A stretch of DNA of 53,301 nt. Origin: Mesorhizobium sp. GTDB taxonomy: Bacteria; Pseudomonadota; Alphaproteobacteria; Rhizobiales; Rhizobiaceae. Made by a program: the position numbers and the translations under genes. The DNA lies in the NCBI RefSeq assembly GCF_005063415.1, contig NZ_SUEG01000023.1, forward strand, positions 1 through 53,301, given 5' to 3'. Below are positions 8,319 to 17,912 of the stretch, piece by piece (positions within the stretch are counted from its first letter, which is position 1; every line of letters begins with the position of its first letter). Under the pieces are notes generated by a model. The model was not told the origin of the DNA. It was given only the letters and a program-made list of their open reading frames with translations, and did no database searches.

Positions 8319-8573
8319 GGATTGTGCCGTTCCATTTGCTCACCGGCCGTTGTGGCTGCCATCCGGCACGATGGCCGGACATTGTCCAAAGGGGCTCGAC
8401 CACGTTACCGGTGGTAAGTCCGGCACAGGCGCCCCGTGGCCTGAGGATACCCCTACCAAGTCGAGGAAACTTGAATTGCGAAACCCAATATTCACTAGCT
8501 CTTTGCAAGTGGATGGAGAGGCTCATGGTGTGCCGCAGTTGCTCGCTGCCGGCATGCTCTTGGCACCGGCTGA

Positions 8574-8873
8574 TCATCCGAACTTGAACAGGACACCAAA
8601 GCCGCCGCGCGGATAGTTCCACTCGATGTCGCCGCCTTTCTCGCACAATATCCGGCAGGTGCCGCATTCCATGCAGCCGTCGGCGGTGATCTCGACTTGA
8701 CCCTTGTCATTCAACTCATAGCATTTCGCCGGACAGACGTAGGTCAACGCAAGCAAGTTCGCGCTTGGCTTGTCGTGCGGTCGCACTATGATATGGGGGC
8801 GGCCGGAATCGACCAGATAGCGGTTCTGGTAAAGTTTGTCCTCGACACGAACCTTCGTCCCTGCGATCGTCAT
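8574..8873 (-). CDS. fixX: FixX, ferredoxin-like protein
   Basis: Iron-sulfur component of the FixABCX electron-bifurcating complex, which drives low-potential electrons toward nitrogenase. The 99-residue protein shows CPAKCY and the cluster motif [11 protein letters not shown], then the family ending [12 protein letters not shown]. It follows fixC after 12 bases in the order fixA-B-C-X. Confidence 0.96.
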   Translation of the reverse strand: MTIAGTKVRVEDKLYQNRYLVDSGRPHIIVRPHDKPSANLLALTYVCPAKCYELNDKGQVEITADGCMECGTCRILCEKGGDIEWNYPRGGFGVLFKFG

Positions 8874-8885
8874 CTTGTACCCTCT

Positions 8886-10190
8886 TCAGCGCCATGCCAA
8901 TGCCAGGCGGACCGCGTCGCTGACCAACCCCCAGCGCGAGCGCGCGTTGATGAAGGCGGCCGTGGTGTTCTTTTCCTTCTCGATCTTCGGCGTGCCGTCG
9001 ACACGCATGAAGGTCTGAGCGGCATGCGACATCAACCGCGGATAGCTGTCAAAAAAGTTGCTGGAATTGGTGTGGAGTAAGGCTGGCATGTCCTTGTATT
9101 TCTTAAGATCCTTGATCACAAAGGAGTCATCCAGCATCGTCTTGTAGAGCGCAAGGTTCGCTTTGGTCATAGGACCGTTGCGGCTTTTGACTTTGATGAT
9201 CGCCTCAGCCGCGACACGACCCGAGGTCATGGCAAGGTTCGAACCCTCACGGTGAATGGCATTGTTCAGTTGCGCTGCGTCGCCGACGATGACCCAACCG
9301 TCGCCGAAGAGCTGCGGAATGGCCCTGTAACCACCTTCGGGGATAAGATGGGCGGCATATTCTTTCACCTCCGAGCCAGCGATCAGCGGCCGGATCGAAG
9401 GATGGTTTTTCATCGCATCCAGGAGGGCGGACGGGCTCTCCATCGTCGCGGCGAAATCCGAGACCAGGCAGCCGATGCCGAGTGAAATCGACTCCTTATT
9501 GGTGTAAAGGAAGCCGAGCCCGGCCATGCTGCGAGAGATCGTGCCCACGGCCTCGATTACGCAGCCTTCATCGCCCTTCACCCCGAACCGCTGGCCAATG
9601 ACCTCTTCGGGCAAGAAATGCATTTCCTTGACGGCAATCGCCACGGTCTCCGGCTTCGGCATCTCGCGCAGGCCTGCGCGAGTGCCAAGCAATCCCGACA
9701 CCCCTTCTGCGAGAACGACCACATTCGCGAAGACCACTCCGCCAGCCCGGTCTGTGCGGACGCCGATCACCTTGCCATTGCCATCACGGACGAGTTCCGT
9801 CGCGGTCGTCTCACACAGGACCGTCGCGCCAGCCTCGCGCACCTTGCGGGAAAACCATTTGTCGAACTGGGCGCGGATGATCGTGTAGCGGTTGGGTTTC
9901 GCCTCATTGAAGTCGTCCGACCGGTAATGAATTCCGGTGTGAGACGTGTCGTCCATCACCCAAAGTCGCTGTTCGACCAGGTGCCGCTCGAGGGGCGCAT
10001 CATCCCGGAAGTCCGGGATGATCTTCTCCAGCATGTTCGCGTACATTATGGCACCCTGGACGTTCTTAGAGCCCGGATATTCCCCGCGCTCCAACTGCAG
10101 TACCTTCAGCCCCTGGCTTGCCAAAGTGTAAGCAGCTGCGTTTCCAGACATGCCGGCTCCGACCACAATGGCATCGAATTGTTCAATCAT
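8886..10190 (-). CDS. fixC: FixC, flavoprotein dehydrogenase
   Basis: Membrane-associated FAD protein related to electron-transfer flavoprotein:quinone oxidoreductase. The FAD-binding start [18 protein letters not shown] and the downstream E-rich strand [13 protein letters not shown] are intact; [18 protein letters not shown] is the conserved second flavin motif. A longer frame begins at 10211, inside fixB; ATG 10190 is preferred because GGGAGAGGAC precedes it and the length (434 residues) matches FixC. Confidence 0.96.
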   Translation of the reverse strand: MIEQFDAIVVGAGMSGNAAAYTLASQGLKVLQLERGEYPGSKNVQGAIMYANMLEKIIPDFRDDAPLERHLVEQRLWVMDDTSHTGIHYRSDDFNEAKPNRYTIIRAQFDKWFSRKVREAGATVLCETTATELVRDGNGKVIGVRTDRAGGVVFANVVVLAEGVSGLLGTRAGLREMPKPETVAIAVKEMHFLPEEVIGQRFGVKGDEGCVIEAVGTISRSMAGLGFLYTNKESISLGIGCLVSDFAATMESPSALLDAMKNHPSIRPLIAGSEVKEYAAHLIPEGGYRAIPQLFGDGWVIVGDAAQLNNAIHREGSNLAMTSGRVAAEAIIKVKSRNGPMTKANLALYKTMLDDSFVIKDLKKYKDMPALLHTNSSNFFDSYPRLMSHAAQTFMRVDGTPKIEKEKNTTAAFINARSRWGLVSDAVRLALAWR

Positions 10191-10200
10191 GTCCTCTCCC

Positions 10201-11310
10201 TCAACTCGCAAGCTTGTCTCGACTGTGCGGCGACAGCCGCCGGGTGAAGGCTTCCGTCAGTGCGGGCAGGAAGCGGATTGCATCCGTGACGATCCCGAGG
10301 TGGGCGAACTCGAAAATCGGCGCATTCGGATCGGTGTTGATCGCGACGATGAGATCGGCCCCCTCGACCCCAACTCGGTGCTGGATGGCGCCGGAAATTC
10401 CGGCCGCGATGTAAAGCTTCGGTCGAATGGTCTTGCCAGTTTGTCCAATCTGTCGATCAGCCGGCATCCAGCCCTTCTGGACCAAGGGGCGCGAACAGCC
10501 ATGCTCGGCGCCGATCGCTCGGGCAAGATTCTTCACAAGCTGAAGGTTCTCCGCCGCTCCGAGACCGAGGCCTCCCGCAACCACGACATCCGCATAGGCA
10601 AGATTTGCCATTGCCGACTGGTTATCCGGTAGGAAGCCGAGGACTTTGGTGACGATATCGTCCTCAACGAGCGACAGCTTGTGCCGCATGACACGCCCGA
10701 CCGGCTTATCCACCCGTTGCGGCATAGGCATGACCCTTGGTCGCACCGTCGCCATTTGCGGCCGGTAATTTAGTGTATAGATCGTACACAACAATGAGCC
10801 ACCAAAAGTCGGACGGGTCGCGGCGAGTGAACCGTCGGAATCTACATCAAGTTCGGTGCAGTCGGCCGTGAGCCCCGTCTGCAGGGTCGTCGCTACCGAG
10901 CCTGCAAGATCCCTGCCCAGTGTGGTCGCGCCGAGAAGGAGGATTTCGGGTTTATGGGTATTGACCAGATCCGTGAGCGCCTTGGCGAACGGCTCGTTCC
11001 GGTAGTCGGCGAGCGGCGGCGCATCGACGATGTAGACAAGATCCGCCCCGTAAGCGAAGGCCTCGGCAACAGCGTCCTCGACCATTCCGCCCGGCGGTCC
11101 CAGCACGACGCCCGCGAGCTGGACTTCAAGCTTGTCGGCTAATTTGCGGCCTTCGCCCAGCAGTTCGAATGATACAGGATGCACATTGCCGCGTTCGAGC
11201 TCGAGGAAGACCCACACGTGCCGGTAGTCTTTGAAACGGTCGGGAAGTTCTTTCTTTACACCGGCACGGCCGGGGGCAATGCGAGGGGTAGTTTGGCTTG
11301 CGGTCGACAT
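10201..11310 (-). CDS. fixB: FixB, electron-transfer flavoprotein alpha-type subunit
   Basis: Alpha subunit of the Fix electron-transfer flavoprotein. The 369 residues equal the normal length. The C-terminal FAD domain shows [18 protein letters not shown] and [17 protein letters not shown] 15-codon longer frame exists, but ATG 11310 gives the standard N-terminus [10 protein letters not shown] and follows fixA by 16 bases. Confidence 0.96.
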   Translation of the reverse strand: MSTASQTTPRIAPGRAGVKKELPDRFKDYRHVWVFLELERGNVHPVSFELLGEGRKLADKLEVQLAGVVLGPPGGMVEDAVAEAFAYGADLVYIVDAPPLADYRNEPFAKALTDLVNTHKPEILLLGATTLGRDLAGSVATTLQTGLTADCTELDVDSDGSLAATRPTFGGSLLCTIYTLNYRPQMATVRPRVMPMPQRVDKPVGRVMRHKLSLVEDDIVTKVLGFLPDNQSAMANLAYADVVVAGGLGLGAAENLQLVKNLARAIGAEHGCSRPLVQKGWMPADRQIGQTGKTIRPKLYIAAGISGAIQHRVGVEGADLIVAINTDPNAPIFEFAHLGIVTDAIRFLPALTEAFTRRLSPHSRDKLAS

Positions 11311-11326
11311 TTTCTGCTCCTGGCCG

Positions 11327-12178
11327 TCACGTGCCGCTGTTGAAGGCCAGCTCATGTTCCAGCGCCGGCCGGCGGGTTAAGATATCGGCGATGAGTTCAT
11401 CGGCTATGTCCTGCAAGCCCCTTTCCGCGGTGTCGATCTGCGCCGCGCTTTCTGCCCGTGCGGTGGGGGCGAAAACACGCTTGACGACTGTAGGCGAGCC
11501 ACGCAGACCGCACCGGGTGAGATCGTCAATGCCGGCGTCGGCTGCAGTCCACTTCACGACTTGGCTGCGCGCCGCGCACAGAGCCTGCTGGAGCGAGCCC
11601 CGGCGGATTTCGTTGGTGTCTTCCAGCATGGTAATGAGGCAAGGGAGTCTGCTCTTCAGCAACTGGGTGCCGCCTTCGGCGCGACGCGCGACTTCGATCT
11701 CTCGCGTATCGAGATCGATGGAGGCAATCTTCGCGACATAGGTAAGTTGCGATAAATCTAGGCGCTTGGCTATGCCCGGTCCGACCTGGGCGGTATCGCC
11801 GTCAATCGTCTGCTTGCCGGTGAAGACGATGTCCGGCCTGCCGAAAGTCTCCCCAATTTTTGCGATTGCTTGCGAAAGAGCAAAGGAAGTCGCCAGCGTA
11901 TCGGATCCGGCAAAATAGCGGTCCGTCAAGAGAACTGCTCGGTCAGCACCGTAACCGAGCGCCTTTCGCAGCGAGTCCTCCGCCATGGGCGGACCCATTG
12001 TGAGCACAGTAACCTCGCCACCATGAACGTCGCGCAGTTTGAGCGCTTCTTCGAGGGCGAACAGGTCGTAAGGATTGATGATGGTCGGAACACCCTGACG
12101 CATGATCGTGTTCGTCACCGGGTGCACGCGGATCTGTGCCGAATCCGGCACCTGCTTGATGCAGACTACGATATGCAT
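11327..12178 (-). CDS. fixA: FixA, electron-transfer flavoprotein beta-type subunit
   Basis: Beta subunit partner of FixB. The N-terminus [20 protein letters not shown] is the family signature, and [23 protein letters not shown] binds the nucleotide. The frame continues 84 codons upstream without meaning; ATG 12178 gives the normal 283-residue protein. A -24/-12 promoter (12237-12251) and perfect NifA site (12323-12338) precede it, so fixABC X probably has its own NifA-driven start separate from nifW. Confidence 0.96.
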   Translation of the reverse strand: MHIVVCIKQVPDSAQIRVHPVTNTIMRQGVPTIINPYDLFALEEALKLRDVHGGEVTVLTMGPPMAEDSLRKALGYGADRAVLLTDRYFAGSDTLATSFALSQAIAKIGETFGRPDIVFTGKQTIDGDTAQVGPGIAKRLDLSQLTYVAKIASIDLDTREIEVARRAEGGTQLLKSRLPCLITMLEDTNEIRRGSLQQALCAARSQVVKWTAADAGIDDLTRCGLRGSPTVVKRVFAPTARAESAAQIDTAERGLQDIADELIADILTRRPALEHELAFNSGT

Positions 12179-12236
12179 TGGCGGTTTCTCTAAGCTCCCA
12201 GTCCGGATTCGTGCTTGGCGGTTCACCTCATTGCCT

Positions 12237-12251
12237 GCATCGTTCATGCCA
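12237..12251 (-). promoter_or_regulatory. Sigma-54 promoter of fixA
   Basis: TGGCATGAACGATGC on the minus strand, with GG-N10-GC spacing, about 60 bases upstream of the fixA ATG. Confidence 0.75.
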
Positions 12252-12322
12252 AGTCGTCTTCCTGCCTCTATTCCAGAAGGTGGCTTCGTTTGCTTCCGAG
12301 GAGGCGTCATGAGGACTGGATT

Positions 12323-12338
12323 TGTCGACTTCTCGACA
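12323..12338 (-). promoter_or_regulatory. NifA upstream activator site for fixA
   Basis: Perfect TGT-N10-ACA with core CGACTTCTCG (palindromic outer bases, read the same way on both strands), about 72 bases upstream of the fixA -24 element. Confidence 0.75.
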
Positions 12339-12366
12339 TTGTCGCGTCGCAGCCGTGTCGGGCTCA

Positions 12367-12744
12367 TTACTTTCCGAACCGCTTCTGTGCAGAGTCGAGC
12401 GGGACGAAGGCGCGGCCAGGTGCGGGACATATGTTTGGATCGTGGTCCCTTAGCACCTTGAACACACGTTGCGTGAGCGGCGAGGAAGTCGCGAAATCTT
12501 CGTAGGCGCGTTCCAGCTTGGCGCGCACCCGCGCGGCGATTACCTGGTTAGGCAGACCGGAGAAATCTTCTTCGGCAAGGTATTGGCCCACGCGCTTCAT
12601 GATATGGAGCCGCGAGACATTCATCACTTTCGGGTCGTAGGAGACGTCAAGGCAGGCGAAGAAGTCCTCCGCGGCCGACAGGCCCTTCAGTCGCGCTAGG
12701 ATATCGGTGCGATCGATCGGGCGGCTATCAGCGGAGCAGTTCAT
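12367..12744 (-). CDS. nifW: NifW, nitrogenase-protective protein
   Basis: NifW protects or matures the MoFe protein. The 125-residue product has the family features LSAAEDFF...LDVSYDPKVMNVSRLHIMKRVGQYL and a C-terminal segment ending CPAPGRAFVPLDSA. It sits between nifS and fixA, all on the minus strand. A candidate -24/-12 element lies 48-62 bases upstream. Confidence 0.94.
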   Translation of the reverse strand: MNCSADSRPIDRTDILARLKGLSAAEDFFACLDVSYDPKVMNVSRLHIMKRVGQYLAEEDFSGLPNQVIAARVRAKLERAYEDFATSSPLTQRVFKVLRDHDPNICPAPGRAFVPLDSAQKRFGK

Positions 12745-12791
12745 TGTATTCTCCCGGCGCGAAATTGTGGTGTCGATGCATTGGTGACATT

Positions 12792-12806
12792 GCTGACGGC
12801 GTGCCG
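12792..12806 (-). promoter_or_regulatory. Possible sigma-54 promoter of nifW
   Basis: CGGCACGCCGTCAGC on the minus strand keeps GG-N10-GC and the GGCACG core, but CAGC replaces TTGC. No perfect NifA site was found in the short nifS-nifW gap. Confidence 0.4.
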
Positions 12807-12923
12807 ACCTCTGGCACGGCGGCTGGGCAAGAGACTTGGCGATCTCAAGCTTTTCTGAAGTGGTGAAGGCGACCCCGAGTTTAACTGCTCTCCTTGCGCA
12901 GGGTCGTCACGTTGAGGAAGACC

Positions 12924-14135
12924 TCACGGCTCGTCGGCTATTGTGCCGCTCGGACCCGGGCCGGAATGAAGCTGTTCTGCACCTCGCCCGCACAGTCCAG
13001 CACTGGGAACGGCCCGTAGCTTCTCGGTGATCGCAGGCAGGACCTCAAGCACGCGGTCTACGTCATCTTCGCCGTTGTCACGCGACAAGGAGAAGCGGAC
13101 TGCCCCACATGCCGCGTTCATAGCGATCAGAACATGGCTCGGTTCCAGTGAGCCAGAGGCACAGGCGGACCCGGCGGAACAGGCGATTCCCAGCCGGCTC
13201 AGGACAATTGGAATTGCATCGCCTTCGATACCTTCGAATCCAATGTTTGCAGTGTTTGGCAATCGCTCTTGCGGATCGCCGTTGATGGATGTGTTTGGGA
13301 TGCGCTGGATGATCCCGTTCTCAAGGCGGTCGCGCAACCATTTTATTCGTTTTGTCTCGTCCATGAATTTCAAGGCGAGTTCGGCCGCCATGCCCAGTCC
13401 GACTATGCCGGGTGTGTTTTCAGTGCCTGCACGCCGGTCGCGCTCTTGGTGCCCACCCTTGATCATGGAGGAGAAGCGCACGCCACGTCTTACATAAAGC
13501 GCGCCTATCCCCTTTGGACCATGCAGCTTGTGGGCGGAGAGCGACAGCATGTCGATCGCGGTCGATTTCAGCTCAATCGGAAGCCTTCCGACCGCCTGCA
13601 CTGCATCAGTGTGGAAAAGCGCGCCGACTTCCCTGGCTAGATCGGCAAGCTTAACCACGGGAAAGATCGTACCGGTCTCATTGTTCGCCCACATTATCGA
13701 GACGATTGCCACTTGTGGGGTGAGGGCGGTTCTGTAGGCGTCCAGGTCGAGCCGGCCGTAGTGATCGACTGGGATAATGTGCACCTTGACGCCGCGCGTC
13801 TTCTCAAGGTGCGCGCACAACTTCAGAACGGCCGGATGTTCAACCGCGGAAGTCACTATTTCCGTTCGGTCGGGCATCACCTCCAGCGCCGAAAGGATGG
13901 CTGTACTGTCGCTTTCAGTCCCGCCCGAGGTGAAGATGATCTCGTCCTCGAATCCCGCGCCGATGAGGGCTTGCAACTGTTGCCTCGCCTTTCTCACGGC
14001 TTCAGCAACCGATGCGCCATAGGCGTGCATGGACGAATGATTGCCAAATTGCTCCGTAAAGAAAGGCAACATCGCTCCAACGACTGCAGGATCAACCCGC
14101 GTCGTTGCGTTGTTGTCGAGATAGACAGGGTTCAT
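12924..14135 (-). CDS. nifS: NifS, cysteine desulfurase
   Basis: Pyridoxal-phosphate enzyme that releases sulfur from cysteine for nitrogenase iron-sulfur clusters. It begins VYLDNNATTRVDP, has TSGGTESDSTAI, the cofactor lysine in SLSAHKLHGPKGIGALYV and the catalytic cysteine in GIACSAGSACASGSLEPSHV. 403 residues. Upstream lies only a fragment of nifU and then iscN, so the usual NifU scaffold partner is missing locally. Confidence 0.96.
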   Translation of the reverse strand: MNPVYLDNNATTRVDPAVVGAMLPFFTEQFGNHSSMHAYGASVAEAVRKARQQLQALIGAGFEDEIIFTSGGTESDSTAILSALEVMPDRTEIVTSAVEHPAVLKLCAHLEKTRGVKVHIIPVDHYGRLDLDAYRTALTPQVAIVSIMWANNETGTIFPVVKLADLAREVGALFHTDAVQAVGRLPIELKSTAIDMLSLSAHKLHGPKGIGALYVRRGVRFSSMIKGGHQERDRRAGTENTPGIVGLGMAAELALKFMDETKRIKWLRDRLENGIIQRIPNTSINGDPQERLPNTANIGFEGIEGDAIPIVLSRLGIACSAGSACASGSLEPSHVLIAMNAACGAVRFSLSRDNGEDDVDRVLEVLPAITEKLRAVPSAGLCGRGAEQLHSGPGPSGTIADEP

Positions 14136-14147
14136 GGGAGGGATCCT

Positions 14148-14465
14148 TCAACTGCTGAAATGATTCAAGGGTAGTCGGGCCATTGAACCTCTGGCGCATA
14201 TCGTATCTGGTAAGGTGGGCGGCCGGGCGAGCGATGGCTTGGCTGACCGGTCGCTGTCGACATTGCCCTTTGGTGGCGGCATCCGCCGGGAATTCAGCTG
14301 TTTCGGGCAATTTTGTTTGCTTGCCCACGGCAACGATCGATGATCGCGATTTGGTGCATCACCGAACGCAATTGTTCCGGGCCGACAGTGCGTGTCGGCC
14401 GGTTCCAGAGCGCCGGCGGTTACCGGTTCGACGCAGTATTCCTTGGCGTCGCTATAGTCGAACAT
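14148..14465 (-). pseudogene. nifU: nifU remnant
   Basis: The minus-strand frame starts MFDYSDAKEYCVEPVTAGALE, clearly a degraded version of the NifU start (MWDYS.KVKEHF.NPRNAGA.E), followed by a GTIAFGDA echo of the GSLSCGDAL cysteine motif in which the cysteine is lost. After about residue 50 the similarity ends. The central ferredoxin-like and C-terminal domains are absent, because only 330 bases separate nifS and iscN. An open frame of 105 codons remains, but function as a scaffold is very unlikely. Confidence 0.7.
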
Positions 14466-14482
14466 AGCCTGTTCCCTCGCAA

Positions 14483-14803
14483 TCATTTGCAGGACTTGCC
14501 GCAGCCGCACGTCTCACGCGCATTGGGGTTATCGAAAACAAAGCCGGATGTTTCGAGCCCAGTGACGAAGTCCACGGTCATGCCGGCGGCATGGGGTTGG
14601 GAGCCTCTATCCATGAACACCTTGAGCCCATCTCGCTCGATGATCGCATCGCCCTCACGTGAGACGCTCTCCAGGCCCATTGAGTATTGGAAGCCGGCGC
14701 AGCCGCCGGCATGGACCATGATGCGAAATCCTTCCGCCGGCTCGCTGGCGCGGTAAAGAGCGGCCTTGATGGCGGCAACAGCGTTGTCGGTGAGCGTAAT
14801 CAT
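14483..14803 (-). CDS. iscN: IscN, A-type iron-sulfur carrier
   Basis: HesB/IscA-family carrier of 106 residues with the three ligand cysteines: C in GGCAGFQYS and the C-terminal pair in ETCGCGKSC. The family start MITLTDNAVAAIKAAL sets the start at 14803, although the frame opens 13 codons earlier. In R. etli and relatives iscN precedes nifU and nifS, and the same order is seen here with nifU decayed. A very good -24/-12 promoter lies 43 bases upstream. Confidence 0.9.
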   Translation of the reverse strand: MITLTDNAVAAIKAALYRASEPAEGFRIMVHAGGCAGFQYSMGLESVSREGDAIIERDGLKVFMDRGSQPHAAGMTVDFVTGLETSGFVFDNPNARETCGCGKSCK

Positions 14804-14845
14804 GGCTCGATTTCTCCTCGGTCCGGCGTTTTCGCGGATCATCTC

Positions 14846-14860
14846 GCATGGACCGTGCCA
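14846..14860 (-). promoter_or_regulatory. Sigma-54 promoter of iscN
   Basis: TGGCACGGTCCATGC on the minus strand matches TGGCACG-N4-TTGC at all but one position, 43 bases before iscN. Confidence 0.8.
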
Positions 14861-14954
14861 AAGGGAAGACGTGTCAAAAACCGTAGGACATCCCGACGTC
14901 TCTTATGCTCGATTGCTGGGGAGACGTCCGACAACCGACACTTACTGTCGGGTT

Positions 14955-14970
14955 TGTCGCGTCCGCGTCA
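14955..14970. promoter_or_regulatory. Imperfect NifA site between divergent promoters
   Basis: TGT-CGCGTCCGCG-TCA differs from TGT-N10-ACA at one base. It lies about 95 bases from the iscN promoter and about 85 bases from the plus-strand promoter at 15056, so it could serve both. The surrounding bases resemble the nifH activator region at 38235-38270. Confidence 0.5.
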
Positions 14971-15055
14971 CAGGAAGGGCGCCTGAGTTCGCGATGCACT
15001 CACGCGTAAAGCAATGAACAGAGCCAAAGATGTTCAGAGCTTGCCGCGGAGCAAC

Positions 15056-15070
15056 TGGCACGATTTTTGT
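15056..15070 (+). promoter_or_regulatory. Sigma-54 promoter before the hmuS-like gene
   Basis: TGGCACGATTTTTGT has a perfect -24 half and TTGT in place of TTGC at -12. It resembles the nifH promoter TGGTACGCTTTTTGC and has the same distances to the activator region and to a following ATG. Confidence 0.6.
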
Positions 15071-15151
15071 GAAGCCTTCGTTGCGGCGGCAAAATTGCCG
15101 GCCGATTCACCTTTGGGTTGCCCTCGCAATCGAAGAACGAAGGAAAGCAAT

Positions 15152-15337
15152 ATGATCCATCAGACCCGCCTTGGTGGGAAAGCAGCACCGCGGGTGGTAC
15201 CCGAATGCTCGATCGGCCGATTGGCGCCGACCACCCAACAATCGCTCGCTACCGGCGATTGGCCGCTGACCGCCCGGAGACAGGATTCGACTGGCATGTG
15301 CCTGACGATCGATCGCGTCCGCCGTGCACATCCCTGA
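15152..15337 (+). CDS. Possible 61-residue protein behind nifH-like leader
   Basis: The leader GAACGAAGGAAAGCAAT before this ATG is nearly that of nifH (GAACGAAGGAAGGAAAGC). The frame encodes 61 residues starting MIHQTRLGGKAAPR with no family I know. It ends 51 bases before the hmuS-like gene. It may be a real small gene, or only the result of a copied nifH promoter fused to other DNA. Confidence 0.35.
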   Translation: MIHQTRLGGKAAPRVVPECSIGRLAPTTQQSLATGDWPLTARRQDSTGMCLTIDRVRRAHP

Positions 15338-15388
15338 GGCCCGTTTTTCGATCGATCGTCAAAAGAAGAACGGGGCAGGGGTAAAAAC

Positions 15389-16525
15389 ATGGATCAGCGC
15401 AAGAAGCGGTCGCCCAACGAAATCCGGCGTGCGTGGGAAGTCTGTCCGAACATTCCCGCGCGTGATTTCGCCGCCCAATTGGCCATTTCGGAAGCGGAAC
15501 TGGTCGCGGCCCATTGCGGTTTCGGCGCGGCACGCATCGACCCGCGCGTCAATCACCTTCTGACGGGCCTCGAATTCGTGGGCGAAGTGACGGCGCTGAC
15601 CCGCAATCAAGGTGCCGTGCACGAAAAGATTGGCGTCTTCAACAGAGTGATAACCGGCAACAATCACGCCATGGTCCTTGGTGACGAATTCGACCTTCGC
15701 GTCTTCCCGCAGGCTTGGAGGTATGGTTTCGCTGTTGAAAGGCGCCATCGCGGCGGAATCCAGCGCAGTTTGCAATTCTTCGACGCCGCCGGCGCAGCAG
15801 TGCATAAGGTGCATCTCAGGCCGGTCTCCAACCTTCATGCCTATCGAAAGCTGGTGGCCGAGCTCGTATCCGCCAACCAGGAGCCGACCATGTCGCTTAA
15901 GGCGAGAGTAGCCGACCTGGGCGCGAGGACTGCGGACTGGGCCGGCACGGTGGACGACCTACGCGAGTACTGGAGCCGGCTGACTGACGTCAACCTTCTA
16001 AAGACGCTCAAGCTCAGCCGCTGCCAGGCTTTGCGCATGGTCGGCCAGGATTACGCTTGGCTGCTCGACAATGCCGCAGTTGGCGCCGTGCTCCAGCGTG
16101 CGGCCGAAGACGAATTGCCGATCATGTGCTTCGTCGGCAACCGAGGTTCTATCCAGACCCATTCCGGCTTAATCAAGTCGGTCAAGCAGATCGGGCCGTG
16201 CATCCATGTGCTGGACGAAACGTTCCGGCTGCATCTCAGGACCCACCAAATCCGTGAGGTTTGGGCCGTGCGCAAGCCGACCAATGACAGTCACGTCACC
16301 TCGCTCGAAGCATATGGGTCCGACGGCAAGATCATCATCCAGTTGTTCGGTGCGCGCAAGGAAGGCGAACGCGAGCGCGACGACTGGCGGGTTCTGGCGG
16401 AAAACCTGCCTCGTTTCCCCGACAGCTACATGAGAAAAGACCGATCGTCGTCGGTGGGACGCCGGCGCCCATCTGCCTCCGCAGCCAGTAGCCGGGCATT
16501 GAAGCCGAGACCGGGGACACGATGA
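15389..16525 (+). CDS. hmuS: HmuS-like heme-degradation protein
   Basis: HemS/HmuS-family protein of 378 residues. It starts SPNEIRRAWEVCPNIPARDFAAQLAISEAELVA, and has the duplicated module structure of the family: a first half with LTRNQGAVHEKIGVF and a second with LPIMCFVGNRGSIQTHSG and WAVRKPTNDSHVTSLEAY. Homologues bind heme and release iron or pass heme on inside the cell. The last 30 residues are basic and low-complexity, unlike the family, and may come from read-through. No hmuTUV transporter is nearby. It follows a nifH-like promoter, which suggests expression in nitrogen-fixing cells; that is inference. Confidence 0.82.
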   Translation: MDQRKKRSPNEIRRAWEVCPNIPARDFAAQLAISEAELVAAHCGFGAARIDPRVNHLLTGLEFVGEVTALTRNQGAVHEKIGVFNRVITGNNHAMVLGDEFDLRVFPQAWRYGFAVERRHRGGIQRSLQFFDAAGAAVHKVHLRPVSNLHAYRKLVAELVSANQEPTMSLKARVADLGARTADWAGTVDDLREYWSRLTDVNLLKTLKLSRCQALRMVGQDYAWLLDNAAVGAVLQRAAEDELPIMCFVGNRGSIQTHSGLIKSVKQIGPCIHVLDETFRLHLRTHQIREVWAVRKPTNDSHVTSLEAYGSDGKIIIQLFGARKEGERERDDWRVLAENLPRFPDSYMRKDRSSSVGRRRPSASAASSRALKPRPGTR

Positions 16526-16681
16526 CGCAATAAGCGCGCTGTATTATCGCAACGCGATGAGCAGGAAGCAATTTGGCGCTGCCCCATCGACCGCATGGTT
16601 ACGACGAAGCCGCGGCCTTTGGGCCGAGCTCAGAGGTGACAATAGCGTGAACGCCGCCGACCGTCACTCCCCACCAGGCGG

Positions 16682-17912
16682 TCAGGTTTTGCGGTTCGGG
16701 CCGAGCAAAAATACTGTCAAGACAGCGAGGAACGTGGCAACCGCGCTGTAGACAAAGACACTGGCAATACCCGTGTGATCCACCAATAGGCCACCGAAAG
16801 TTGTGCCGGCTGCGATGGCCACTTGGAAGGTTATGACCATCAGTACACCAGCGCTCTCGGCCTGTTTCGGAGCGGCGCGTAGCACCATCCATGTCTGCAA
16901 TCCGACCGGGACCGCGCCAAAAGCAAAGCCCCATACGGCAACTGCAATTGCCGAGGTCAAGGCCGATGCTCCCATGGTCAGGAGCGAGACAGCGGCTACG
17001 GCAATGAGCAGGCGGCAGGGCCGCGACCGCCTTGAGACTGTGTTTGGTGAGGAATGCGCCGGCTAAATTGCCGAAGACGCCGGCCGTGCCAAAAGCAAGG
17101 AACACGAGCGGGATTGACTTCTTGTCGAGCGCAGGAACGCTCTCGAGAAAGGCGCGGATGTAGGCGAAGCTGGCAAAATGGCCGGAAGCGACCAATAGCA
17201 CGACTAGCACCGCAACCTTCATCGCCGGATTCTTCGCGACATCCAGCGGACTGCGGAATCTGCGCACTTCGATCGGAGGCAGTGGCGGAATGGTTACGAG
17301 TTGCACGAGCAGCGCAACGGCACTCACGATTGCGGCGACCTTGAACGAGGCTCGCCATCCCCAAATGTCACCGACATAAGCGCCGATTGGAGCCGCGCAG
17401 ACGGAGGCGACAGAAACGCCGGTGAGGATGATCGACATGGCGCGCGGCATGAGGTGACTTGGAACCAGCCGCATCGCCAACGCTGCCGAAATTGACCAAA
17501 AACCACCAAGCGATATGCCAAGGACGACGCGTGCCGCCAGCAAAACCGGCAGCGACCCCGCAACCTCCGCCAGAACGTTCGACAGGATCAGCAGGAGCGT
17601 CATCGCCCAGATGACGACCCTGCGGTCCAGACGCTTTGTCACGATGGCGATTATCGGTGCCGAGATCGCCGCGACGATTGCGGCCGCTGTTAGCGCCTGT
17701 CCAGCCGTGCCCGTGGTGATACGGAGATCATGCGCGAGCGGTGTCAGAACGCTGGCGGGCAGAAACTCTGCCGTCACAAGCCCGAAGGTGCCGAAGGAAA
17801 GCGAAATGATGGCACCCCATGCAGGGCCAGAACGTTGATAGGGACTTTCTGGGTCAAGCCGATCTCGGTCGAACAAAGCCGCGTCCACTAAATCTGTCGC
17901 CGATTCGGTCAT
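16682..17912 (-). pseudogene. MFS transporter with frameshift
   Basis: Major facilitator (NepI/arabinose-efflux type) with about twelve membrane segments in principle. The first frame (from 17912) gives 290 residues of good transporter sequence ending LTKHSLKAVAAL. At about 17013-17017 the frame breaks: LLIAVAAVSLLTMGASALTSA continues in a second frame that ends at 16682 with NPRKT-like residues. The original frame instead runs on as unrelated sequence to 16599. One inserted base (or two lost) explains it. Either a true mutation or a sequencing error. Confidence 0.75.

Noticed and set aside
8521..8535. -24/-12 promoter for the alpha/beta hydrolase
   Set aside because: GG-N10-GC spacing is present on the minus strand but the -12 half is poor and no NifA site accompanies it; it lies just downstream of fixX and may be chance.
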